Assembly: GCA_902564535.1 (NCBI GenBank)
Contig: CACFBG010000006.1
Location: 1 to 64,000 of the forward strand
From: an uncultured Prochlorococcus sp.
GTDB taxonomy: Bacteria > Cyanobacteriota > Cyanobacteriia > PCC-6307 > Cyanobiaceae
DNA: 64,000 bases
Direction of reading: 5' to 3'
Every line of letters begins with the position of its first letter. The stretch's first letter is position 1. The notes under the pieces were generated by a model. It had not been told where the DNA came from, did not search any database, and saw only the letters and a program-made list of their open reading frames with translations. Of the stretch, positions 8,845 to 16,701 are shown in pieces. A program made the position numbers and the translations under genes.

Positions 8845-10053
8845 ATGCGGTTACTTTTTTCTCACTCAAATTTCCCTGCTCAGTTTCGAAGATTATTACC
8901 AGCTCTTCAAGCTAAAGGGCATGAAATTGTATTTTTATGCACACAGAAAGAATGGCATGCTCCAGATTCTGATGGTTTAAGGTTGCTTCCTTACAAAATC
9001 CATAGAAATTCAAAGCAGCAATTTTTACATCCTTATTTAAGACGTTTTGAGGATGTGGTGCTTAATGGTCAAGCAGCATTTCGTGCAGCAACTAAATTAA
9101 AATCAGAAGGTTGGGAACCTGACGTAATTATTAGTCATATAGGTTTTGGCAGTGGTTTATATCTGCCTGATTGTTTTCCGAACTCAAAAAAAATAGGAAA
9201 TATTGAATGGTTTTATAGGCCTTATGGAAGCGATGTCGATTTTTTAAATAAAGGCCATGTTGAAGATGATCGAAAATTAAGACTTAGGACTTGGAATGCA
9301 CAACTCTTGTTAGAAGCTGAGTCCTCAGATGTTTTAGTTACGCCTACCAAATGGCAATGGGAGCAATTACCTTCCGATTTGCAATCTAGAACAAGAATTA
9401 TTCACGAAGGCATTGATTTTGCTTTTCTGTCTGCACTTAAGAAAAAACCACCATCGCTTTTGGATTCTTTACCTGATAAACCTGAAATTGAATGGGTTAC
9501 ATATGTAAGCAGGGGATTTGAAGAATATCGAGGATTCCCTCAGGCTATGCAAGCTCTTGAATTGATTCAGAAAAGACGACCTAATGTGCATCTCGCAATT
9601 GCTGGGTCAGATGTAGTTGCATATGGTTCTGGCAGAGAAGATGGTAGAAGTTGGAAGCAATGGGCTTTAGATGATCTTGATTTAGATCCACTCCGCACTC
9701 ATTGGCTTGGTTCATTACAAGAAGCTGATTATCACGTTCTCTTGGCCCATTCAAAAGCTCACCTATATATAACTGTTCCATTTGTTTTAAGTTGGAGCTT
9801 GTTGGAGGTTATGGCTGCAGGCTGTTCGATTGTTGCTAGCAATACGCCCCCTGTTGAAGAAGTGCTTCAAAATTGCACAAATGCTTTTTTGGTGGATTTT
9901 TGGGACCCATTGGCTCAGGCAGATGCTATTGACAAGATTCTTTCTGACCCTCTAAACGCCACTAAAATGGGACTAAAGGCAAGTGAAGCAGCGAAAAAAT
10001 ACTCATTTGATGCTTCTTTTAAAGCGTGGGAATCGATGCTTTTAGGACTCTAA
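8845..10053 (+). CDS. glycosyltransferase family 4 (paralogue of 3621-4838)
   Basis: A 402-residue GT-B enzyme with LLFSHSNFPAQFRRL at the N-terminus, RIIHEGIDFAF near residue 185, and SWSLLEVMAAGCSIVAS with a PVEEVL partner near 316-345 as the GT4 donor site. The same block order and spacing occur in the gene at 3621-4838, so they form a duplicated pair with probably related substrates. It is the last gene before the RTX protein gene, which has its own candidate promoter 81 bp downstream. The donor sugar is unknown. Confidence 0.85.
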   Translation: MRLLFSHSNFPAQFRRLLPALQAKGHEIVFLCTQKEWHAPDSDGLRLLPYKIHRNSKQQFLHPYLRRFEDVVLNGQAAFRAATKLKSEGWEPDVIISHIGFGSGLYLPDCFPNSKKIGNIEWFYRPYGSDVDFLNKGHVEDDRKLRLRTWNAQLLLEAESSDVLVTPTKWQWEQLPSDLQSRTRIIHEGIDFAFLSALKKKPPSLLDSLPDKPEIEWVTYVSRGFEEYRGFPQAMQALELIQKRRPNVHLAIAGSDVVAYGSGREDGRSWKQWALDDLDLDPLRTHWLGSLQEADYHVLLAHSKAHLYITVPFVLSWSLLEVMAAGCSIVASNTPPVEEVLQNCTNAFLVDFWDPLAQADAIDKILSDPLNATKMGLKASEAAKKYSFDASFKAWESMLLGL

Positions 10054-10101
10054 AAATCTCTTTTCTAGCATTGTGATTTTCAGCACAATTAATTTAATCT
10101 T

Positions 10102-10117
10102 GTTAGGACACCCTAAC
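10102..10117. promoter_or_regulatory. inverted repeat upstream of the RTX gene promoter
   Basis: GTTAGG-ACAC-CCTAAC is a perfect 6-bp-arm inverted repeat. It lies 17 bp upstream of the candidate -35 box of the RTX gene and 49 bp after the stop of the preceding GT4 gene. No T-run follows, so it is unlikely to be an intrinsic terminator. A regulator site is possible. Confidence 0.25.
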
Positions 10118-10133
10118 TACTGGGCTAATCCAT

Positions 10134-10162
10134 TTGCAGTAAGACATTTAAACAGCTATAAA
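10134..10162 (+). promoter_or_regulatory. sigma70-type promoter of the RTX protein gene
   Basis: TTGCAG at 10134-10139 and TATAAA at 10157-10162 are separated by exactly 17 bp. This is a good match to the bacterial housekeeping promoter (TTGACA-N17-TATAAT). Transcription would begin near 10169, giving a leader of about 50 nt before the annotated start. The placement just upstream of the most compositionally distinct gene of the window supports independent expression. Confidence 0.55.
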
Positions 10163-10172
10163 TATGCCGCCT

Positions 10173-10200
10173 AGTCTCTTATTTATTTAGGGACTTTTTT
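10173..10200 (+). promoter_or_regulatory. 5'-leader hairpin followed by a T-run
   Basis: AGTCTC (10173-10178) pairs with GGGACT (10190-10195), including one G-U pair, across an 11-nt loop, and a run of six T ends at 10200. It resembles a weak intrinsic terminator. It lies only a few bases after the predicted transcription start of the RTX gene, so a 5' mRNA-stabilising hairpin is as likely. It could also end transcripts arriving from the GT4 gene upstream. Confidence 0.35.
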
Positions 10201-10218
10201 AAGGCACACTCCGCCCCC

Positions 10219-12327
10219 TTGGTGGGTGCGGTTGTGACATATAAACCAACCCACCAATCCACGAAGCCTTCAAAAGTGAGTTACACCAAGTACACAGGAA
10301 CCAGCACCGCGGACACCCTTCTCGGAAGCTCAGGTGCAGATTCAATAGCCGCTCTGGCGGGGGACGATACAGTCCTCGTTAACGGTAATGACCTGATCTA
10401 TCTCGACGCAGGAAATGACAGCCTGACGATGGACAGTGGCATGACCTCAAGTACCGTCTACGGCGGTGAGGGTAATGACACCATCAACGGATATCACGTT
10501 TTCGATACCTCCCTTGTAGACGGTGGAGATGGCGCTGACACCCTTTCATTCGGTTCAGCCCCTGTTTCTTCTACCCTCGAGGGTGGAGCTGGAGCAGACT
10601 CCCTTTACATCGCTAAGAGCGTAACGGGATTAGAAATTTCAGGTGGTAGTTCAACTTCTACTACTGATGACGGTGCTGATACCCTCTATCTTTCTGGAAG
10701 CCTTGTAAGTTCTACCGTTCAAGGTAACGGTGGTACTGACACCTTGTACGTTGGAGGGGCAGTTAAGTCTTCCATCGTTCGTGGTGGTACAGGTAATGAC
10801 ACCCTCAGCTTCGGGACAAGCATCTCCAGTTCAACTATTTACGGAGACAAGGGAGCTGACACCCTAAATATTGGACAACAAAATGTTATTTCTTCTTTAA
10901 TCCAAGGGGGAAGCAATGTTGATACAACCACTGATGGTTCTGACAGAATCTCAGTTGGTGTTGCTATTACTTCTTCCACCATTCTTGGTAATGCAGGAAA
11001 TGACACCATTAACTTGGCTGGTACTGGTTTAGTAACCAACTCAAGTGTTCATGGTGGTAAAGATAATGACTTAGTTACTGCTGGTGCAAAAACTCTTACA
11101 TCAGCTTATTTAGCTGGTGATTTGGGTAATGACACCATTAGTTTGGCAGCAACATCCATTCATGGTTCTACAATTTACGGAGATAATTCCAAAACTTCAG
11201 GTGGCGCTGATGTTATTAACATCGCTACTGCCACTTCAGGTGTAGATAACGTATCTATTTATGGTGGAAGCGGAAATGACACCATCGTTCTAACAGATGG
11301 TGGTGATGATGTAGTCAAAACTAGCTACTTCCAAGCTAATGCTGGCGCAGACTCCCTTGTATTCCTTGGATCTGCTCTTTCCTCCACTCTTAGAGGTGGT
11401 GCTGGTAATGACACCTTAAGCATCACTTACTCTGGATCTGGTGGTTCACTTTCATCCCAGTTCTATGGAGATAAAGGTGCTGACAACATTACAGTTGCAA
11501 CCGGTTGGGGCTCAGTAACCCTTTACGGTGACCAAGACGCTACTGGATCTGGTGGTGGTAGTGACACCATTGAGATCGGATACCTAACAACTGGTGGAAG
11601 TATCGTTTATGCAGGTGAAGGTAATGACACCATCAACGCTGCCAGTGCAACTTCAACCACACTTTATGGAGGAGCTGGAGCTGACTCACTAGCCTTAGGC
11701 GCTGGTGCGGCAACTAAGCTTTACGGAGATACTGGAAACGATACTCTCAGTATTGGTTCTGGAACAACAACTCTTTACGGTGGAGCTGGAACTGACTCAG
11801 TACTAATGGGTACTGGTGTATCAAACAAAATTTATGGTGACGCAGACGCTGACACCTTTAGTGCAGCTGGTGCCTTTAATACATCTACAGTTACTGGTGG
11901 AGCTGGCAACGACGTCTTCCACTTCACAGCTAACTCTGCTGCGAACTTCACTAGTTCCGCTATCAGTGGTGGAACTGGAAATGATTCCATTAACTTCGGT
12001 AATGCAGTCACAACCGCTAACCTTTCAAGTACTATCTACTTCGGATATGGTGATGGTGCAGACTCCATTAACTTCGGTATCCACGGTTCCAGCGCCGCAG
12101 CTGGTGGCCTAGTCATCGCAGTTGATTCACAATACGGTGCTACAACAAGCTTCGGTTATGGTGGATCAGGTGGTTCAACTAGCAGAACTATATCCTTCGG
12201 TTCTGGTACTAAGAAAGGAAGCATTTCCTTCACCAACCTATACACCAAGACAACCAACACTGGTTTAGGTGCACAAGGTATTTCCTTCACAACAGTAAGT
12301 ACCTCTACTATCACCGCTTTAGGCTGA
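10219..12327 (+). CDS. RTX-type calcium-binding repeat protein, probable type I secretion substrate
   Basis: The 702-residue product has about thirty [GD]-x-D-[TS]-[LIV] motifs, usually preceded by GGxG (GGEGNDTI, GGAGADSL, GGTGNDTL). These are the calcium-binding turns of RTX beta-roll proteins. The units recur about every 20 residues with a Ser/Thr-rich patch (SSTV, SSTL, SSTI) between turns, unlike classical tandem nonapeptides. I see no cysteine, no N-terminal signal peptide, and a Ser/Thr-rich C-terminus free of charged residues, all as expected for type I export. A PPIase-ABC-HlyD export operon lies 6 kb downstream. The start is uncertain: TTG 10219, GTG 10222 and GTG 10234 all lie near a GC-rich hairpin. 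Codons favour C endings far more than in the neighbours, which suggests high expression or foreign origin. Confidence 0.85.
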   Translation: MVGAVVTYKPTHQSTKPSKVSYTKYTGTSTADTLLGSSGADSIAALAGDDTVLVNGNDLIYLDAGNDSLTMDSGMTSSTVYGGEGNDTINGYHVFDTSLVDGGDGADTLSFGSAPVSSTLEGGAGADSLYIAKSVTGLEISGGSSTSTTDDGADTLYLSGSLVSSTVQGNGGTDTLYVGGAVKSSIVRGGTGNDTLSFGTSISSSTIYGDKGADTLNIGQQNVISSLIQGGSNVDTTTDGSDRISVGVAITSSTILGNAGNDTINLAGTGLVTNSSVHGGKDNDLVTAGAKTLTSAYLAGDLGNDTISLAATSIHGSTIYGDNSKTSGGADVINIATATSGVDNVSIYGGSGNDTIVLTDGGDDVVKTSYFQANAGADSLVFLGSALSSTLRGGAGNDTLSITYSGSGGSLSSQFYGDKGADNITVATGWGSVTLYGDQDATGSGGGSDTIEIGYLTTGGSIVYAGEGNDTINAASATSTTLYGGAGADSLALGAGAATKLYGDTGNDTLSIGSGTTTLYGGAGTDSVLMGTGVSNKIYGDADADTFSAAGAFNTSTVTGGAGNDVFHFTANSAANFTSSAISGGTGNDSINFGNAVTTANLSSTIYFGYGDGADSINFGIHGSSAAAGGLVIAVDSQYGATTSFGYGGSGGSTSRTISFGSGTKKGSISFTNLYTKTTNTGLGAQGISFTTVSTSTITALG
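10300..12075 (+). repeat. degenerate in-gene repeats of about 60 bp encoding the RTX units
   Basis: The core GGTAATGACACC and its variants GGTGCTGACACC and GGAGCTGACTCC recur through the coding region, mostly about 60 bp apart, corresponding to the 20-residue protein units. Spacing varies where longer loops are inserted. Conservation is strongest at the GxGxD turn codons. These are translated repeats, not CRISPR or intergenic repeats. They give the locus potential for recombination between units and so for length variation between strains. Confidence 0.7.
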
Positions 12328-12337
12328 TTCAAATAAC

Positions 12338-12373
12338 AAATAATCAAGAGCCCCAAATAGTTCTTGATTATTT
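12338..12373 (+). terminator. long stem-loop after the RTX gene
   Basis: A perfect 12-bp stem pairs 12338-12349 (ending AATCAAGA) with 12362-12373 (starting TCTTGATT), closing a 12-nt loop. It begins 11 bp after the RTX stop codon. There is no long T-run directly after it, so it probably protects the 3' end or assists the stronger terminator just downstream. Confidence 0.6.
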
Positions 12374-12384
12374 AAATAACCAAA

Positions 12385-12414
12385 GGGAAGGAGTAAATCC
12401 TTCCCCTTTTTTTT
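12385..12414 (+). terminator. Rho-independent terminator of the RTX gene
   Basis: GGGAAGGA (12385-12392) and TCCTTCCC (12398-12405) form a perfect 8-bp GC-containing stem with the 5-nt loop GTAAA, followed by C and eight T (12407-12414). This is a textbook intrinsic terminator. Its T-run ends only 7 bp before the ATG of the GT41 gene, so that gene needs read-through or a promoter inside the RTX gene. Confidence 0.88.
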
Positions 12415-12421
12415 GCTTGAA

Positions 12422-14554
12422 ATGCAACCAAACTGGCAAAAATTATTGTTTATCTCTCCTTCTAAGGATGAAATTCTTGCGTTAAAGGATCAAAGAAATT
12501 TAACTCTAGATAATATTGCTTTATTAATCCTTGACTCTCAGTTTTTAAAAGCAGAGACAGCATTACTTGCTCAATTGAATAATAATAAAAAAGATACTCT
12601 TTTATTACTTGCTTTTCTCGATTTAAAAACTAGGAATTTTGCGCGTCTAAATCGCTTGATGCCTAGTTTGGTAGATAATTATCAGAAAGATCCATTCTTA
12701 AGAGCATTAATTATTTTTTGGTACTTATTAAATGGAACCATATCTCAATTAGACATTCCTTTGCCATTGTTTTGGAATGATGAAACCAATTGTACTTATT
12801 TAGCCTTAGCTCATTGTCATTGGCTGATTGAAAAACGCTCTTATCATGAATGCCAACAGATAATCAACAATTTATTAGTTCATAATTCATTAGACACTAA
12901 AATTATAGAAGCTAAGATTTTAACTACTCAACGCCAATATGCTAAGACCATTGAATTATTAATTCCTTGGCGGCCTTATTCTTATGGGAATCAGGAATAT
13001 TGGAGGCTTTTTTTAAATGCTCATTTTCAACTTGAACAAGGTAGAGATTTAGATTTATATATTCGACAAGCTTTAGATGAGATTCCTATAAGAGAAGAAC
13101 TTAATCATCTATATGCATGGGGATGCTTGTTGAATAAAAAACCAGCATTAGGAAGATATAGCCTCTTAAAACAACGTTTACTCGGTTGGAATTTACTAGA
13201 CGCTACCTCAATAGCTCATTTATATAATACTCATGAAATGTTAGGGCAGACTGAGAATTTAATTCATATTTTGCCCCAACTGAAATCTAATCCCATTGAA
13301 TATTTAGATGTATATTCTAATTTGCTTATTCATTTGACTAGTTTAGAAAATCCTCAGGTTCAGGAAGTTAGCCAGCAATTAATGCAAGGAATATCTTGCA
13401 CACCAGGTTTTGATAAACATTCACCCTCCAAAGTTTTTCCTTCTATTAAACAAAATAAAAAGAGAAATTTACGTATAGCTTGGATTACAGGAGATTGCAG
13501 ATATCATCCTGTGGCTAGGTTCCTTTTAGGGGCTCTATTTAAATCTGCAGGTAATTTTACACATAATCATCTCTTAGTTTCTACAAAAAATTTGGAAGAT
13601 AAAATTCCTGATTTATTTAGTGATATTAAAGGATTGGACTTTTATGATTTTTCTGAGCACAAGGCTCATAATTTAACTAATTCAATAAGGGCCCTTGATG
13701 CAGATATAGCCATTGATCTTTCAGGTTGGACTCATGGTAATGCTGCTGCTTCTTTCATAGCTAGAATTGCTTCAGTTCAAGTTAATTATTTAGGATACTT
13801 TGGTACCACTGGTATACCTTCAATGGATTGGTGGCTTGGAGATTCAAATTTATTTCCTACTAAAATGAATCAGTGGCATAGTGAAAAGTTACTAAGACTG
13901 CCGCGTTGTTTTATTGCTTGGACTCCACATCCTGCTTTACCAGAAGCGGAAGCTCATATTCCTGAAGCACCTAAAGGCCCAATTCGCTTTGGATGTTTCA
14001 ATCATTTGCGCAAACTTTCCGACTCCACACTTCGAGCTTGGTCTTCAATACTTTCTGCAATTCCAGATTCTAGATTAGTTTTAAAGGCACCTGGTTTTCA
14101 GGACCCAATGACAATAGCTTTATTCAAGAGAAGAATCCTCAGAGCAAATATTGATTTAGAGCGTATAGATTTTTTGCCTTTTTCATCAACAGTTTCAGAA
14201 CATTTACAGCAATATAAATATGTTGATATTGCTTTAGATCCTTTCCCAAATGGAGGCTGTACAACTACTGTTGAAGCTCTTTGGATGGGTGTTCCAGTCA
14301 TTACACTTAAAGGAGAGTCTTATGTTAGTCGCATGAGTACTGCAGTGTTAATGGGGGCAAATCTTAAAGAGTGGGTCGCTAGTGACCTTGATAGTTATAT
14401 TAAACTCGCTTTGGATAATGCAGCTAACTTAACTCCTTTACGTTATTCAAGAAATTCATGGAGAGAGAAGTTAAATGCATCTGAGTTAGGCGATTCTAAA
14501 GGGCTAATTAGAGCTCTTGAGAGTTCATTTACTCAGATGCATGCATCTTCTTAA
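12422..14554 (+). CDS. GT41 family (O-GlcNAc transferase / SPINDLY-like) glycosyltransferase
   Basis: The C-terminal half is a GT41 domain. LRIAWITGDCRYHPVARFLL near residue 360 aligns with the OGT block carrying the conserved histidine (NHP in OGT). FGCFNHLRKLSD near 530 carries the donor-binding lysine, and the CTTTVEALWMGVPVITL block near 615-635 is the nucleotide-sugar loop. DLSGWTHGNAAASF and VNYLGYFGTTG are also typical. The N-terminal 340 residues are helical and probably divergent TPRs, though no clear consensus is visible. Family members transfer GlcNAc, fucose or glucose to Ser/Thr of proteins. Lying directly after the RTX gene, it is a candidate modifier of that protein. I prefer ATG 12422 to TTG 12413, which lies in the terminator T-run. 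Its stop overlaps the next, convergent, gene. Confidence 0.85.
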   Translation: MQPNWQKLLFISPSKDEILALKDQRNLTLDNIALLILDSQFLKAETALLAQLNNNKKDTLLLLAFLDLKTRNFARLNRLMPSLVDNYQKDPFLRALIIFWYLLNGTISQLDIPLPLFWNDETNCTYLALAHCHWLIEKRSYHECQQIINNLLVHNSLDTKIIEAKILTTQRQYAKTIELLIPWRPYSYGNQEYWRLFLNAHFQLEQGRDLDLYIRQALDEIPIREELNHLYAWGCLLNKKPALGRYSLLKQRLLGWNLLDATSIAHLYNTHEMLGQTENLIHILPQLKSNPIEYLDVYSNLLIHLTSLENPQVQEVSQQLMQGISCTPGFDKHSPSKVFPSIKQNKKRNLRIAWITGDCRYHPVARFLLGALFKSAGNFTHNHLLVSTKNLEDKIPDLFSDIKGLDFYDFSEHKAHNLTNSIRALDADIAIDLSGWTHGNAAASFIARIASVQVNYLGYFGTTGIPSMDWWLGDSNLFPTKMNQWHSEKLLRLPRCFIAWTPHPALPEAEAHIPEAPKGPIRFGCFNHLRKLSDSTLRAWSSILSAIPDSRLVLKAPGFQDPMTIALFKRRILRANIDLERIDFLPFSSTVSEHLQQYKYVDIALDPFPNGGCTTTVEALWMGVPVITLKGESYVSRMSTAVLMGANLKEWVASDLDSYIKLALDNAANLTPLRYSRNSWREKLNASELGDSKGLIRALESSFTQMHASS

Positions 14555-16701
14555 TTTAATCCTAATAAATTTAATTTTTGCATAATTTGATCTTCTATTT
14601 GTGAAGAAACGCGCTTACCATTGGCTAAATTTGATTGACTAATTTTATGCCTTAATTCATTTCGCCTTTCAACTTCTCTTTGGCCCTTTAAAGCCAAAGA
14701 TTTTGCAATATTTTCATAGTCTTTTAGATCTTGCGCTATCCATTCTTCACAGCCAGCACTTTTTAGAATGCTACTACTTAATCTGCCAACCATTCCTTTA
14801 CCAGCCAGAGTAATGACTGGGACCCCCATCCAAAGAGCTTCAGCAGTGGTTGTAGCGCCTCCATAAGGGAATGTATCTAAACCTATGTCTATCCATTTAT
14901 ATAACTCCATATGAGCTTTGGTTCCCTCGATCCAATCTAACAAAATAATCTGATCATCTTTTAAGCCAGATTTTATGAATGATTGATAAATTCTTTCTTT
15001 TTCTTCGGCTTCTAGAAAGGTAATACTTTTGATTACAATCTGGCTATTGGGTATGCTTTTTATTAATTTAGAAAAGAAATTAATACATTTATTATTAAGT
15101 TTTCTACTATTATTAAAAGATCCAAAACTGATCTTTTTGCTTTTTAATTTTTCTATTTTAGGCAATCTTACTGGCTCATATGCCATATAACCTCCATGAA
15201 TTTTTATTAGCTTTTCTTGCTTATCTATATTACTTAGCCCTCCAAAAAGTTCTTCGTCGCCTATCCATCCATCAATGCATGATAAATAAGTGGGAGCAAA
15301 ATATCCAAGATAACTTAATTGAATGGGTGCAGGCTTGTGAATAAGAGCGCTTAGTCTACTCCCTCCCGTAAATCCACCCAGTTCAATTACAGCATCTATC
15401 TTATGATCACAGATAAGACGAGCTATGGTCATATCATCAACTTGCGCAAGATTAATCCATTGATTGCATTGAGTGGCAACAAGTTCTGTTATTCCATCTT
15501 GTTTATAACCGCAATGCAAACCTATAATATCGACTTTTTCTTTGTTATGATTTTTTAGAATTGGGAGTAAAAATCTAGAGACTGGATGATTTGAAAAATC
15601 AGCGGATAAATATGCAATTCTTATTTTTCTATTCCCAATATTTTCCCTAATTGTATCTTGCCAAATCGGACCAATTCCATTTTTTTCTTTTTCTTTTTCC
15701 CAGGACTTAGTAATATTTAGAAGAATTTTTGAATCAATAATAGTAGAAGCTGCACCGATAAATTGGACATTAAAAATATGTTCATCAGGCACTTTATCCC
15801 AATCTTGACGTTCTAAATCTAATAGCTGTAAAGCTTTTTTTATTTCTCCACTTTCAGATAGACTTTGGGCTAAAAATTGCTTTAATGTTTCATTATTGGG
15901 ATTAAAAATAAGTCCTTTTTTGAGCTTTTTTTGACAAGATAGATTATTATGATGTGCTTTTTCGCAAGCTGCAAGATCTATCCAATAACTTGCTTCATGG
16001 GGTTTAAGCTCGGTTAGTTCTTTTAATATAATTTTTGCTTCTTCTATTGATTCCATTTTTAATAGAATTCCTGCCCATGCACCTTTAATATGAACATTAG
16101 CTTTTTGATTTAATGATAATGATTCGTAAATTTCAATGGCTTGGTCGAATTGCTTAAGTTCTTTCGATAAAGTTAATCTATTAGCTATTAAACCGCAATG
16201 ATCAGGTAATACTTTGCTTCCATAATTAAAGGCTTCTAATGCTTTTGGAATTAGTTTGAACTTATAATAAGTTGCCCCTAATTCTAGCCATGCTAATCCT
16301 TGCTTAGAATTTTTCTTGCAAAATTGCTCTAATAAATTTATTGCCTGTTGATTATTCTTTAGGTGCAGTAAAAGATTTGATAGTTTTAAAACAGGTTGAA
16401 GTGCTTGTGGTTTTAGTTTGATGGTTAGTTTTAATAAATGAATTGCCTTATCAAAAATACGTAATTTTATATATGTATTGGCTGCATTGAATAATAATTG
16501 GTAATTATTTGGCCATATAGTTAAGTATTTCTCATAAAGAGTAATTGCCTCATCTAATTTGTTCTCATCTGATAATAATGAGCCAAGATTACCTACATCT
16601 TCTGCAATGCATTCTGTATCTAGCAGCTCCCTATAAAGTTCTTTGGCCATTTTTATATGACCATTCATATGAGCAGAGTGCGCTCTTTGACGTAATGTCA
16701 T
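14551..16701 (-). CDS. TPR-containing GT41 (O-GlcNAc transferase-like) glycosyltransferase
   Basis: Residues about 1-330 are TPRs (HMNGHIKMAKELYRELL, AITLYEKYLTIWPNN, AIHLLKLTIKLKPQ and others). A GT41 catalytic region follows: IRIAYLSADFSNHPVSRF near residue 370 with the OGT-type NHP histidine, FGSFNNSRKLNN near 532 with the conserved lysine, and ATTTAEALWMGVPVITL near 617. Overall this matches bacterial OGT-like proteins with an N-terminal TPR superhelix that binds protein substrates. It is convergent with the first GT41 gene, the two stops sharing TTAA at 14551-14554. Its start codon overlaps that of the divergent gene at 16700. A soluble cytoplasmic enzyme acting before export is inferred. 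Confidence 0.88.
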   Translation of the reverse strand: MTLRQRAHSAHMNGHIKMAKELYRELLDTECIAEDVGNLGSLLSDENKLDEAITLYEKYLTIWPNNYQLLFNAANTYIKLRIFDKAIHLLKLTIKLKPQALQPVLKLSNLLLHLKNNQQAINLLEQFCKKNSKQGLAWLELGATYYKFKLIPKALEAFNYGSKVLPDHCGLIANRLTLSKELKQFDQAIEIYESLSLNQKANVHIKGAWAGILLKMESIEEAKIILKELTELKPHEASYWIDLAACEKAHHNNLSCQKKLKKGLIFNPNNETLKQFLAQSLSESGEIKKALQLLDLERQDWDKVPDEHIFNVQFIGAASTIIDSKILLNITKSWEKEKEKNGIGPIWQDTIRENIGNRKIRIAYLSADFSNHPVSRFLLPILKNHNKEKVDIIGLHCGYKQDGITELVATQCNQWINLAQVDDMTIARLICDHKIDAVIELGGFTGGSRLSALIHKPAPIQLSYLGYFAPTYLSCIDGWIGDEELFGGLSNIDKQEKLIKIHGGYMAYEPVRLPKIEKLKSKKISFGSFNNSRKLNNKCINFFSKLIKSIPNSQIVIKSITFLEAEEKERIYQSFIKSGLKDDQIILLDWIEGTKAHMELYKWIDIGLDTFPYGGATTTAEALWMGVPVITLAGKGMVGRLSSSILKSAGCEEWIAQDLKDYENIAKSLALKGQREVERRNELRHKISQSNLANGKRVSSQIEDQIMQKLNLLGLN

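Noticed and set aside
10839-11039. Minus-strand frame inside the RTX gene
   Set aside because: Proline-rich shadow created by the repetitive codons of the opposite strand, with no family features.
10300-12075. CRISPR-like regular repeats
   Set aside because: The repeats lie in frame within one long coding sequence, are degenerate and track GxGxD codons, and have no spacer-repeat pattern or cas genes.
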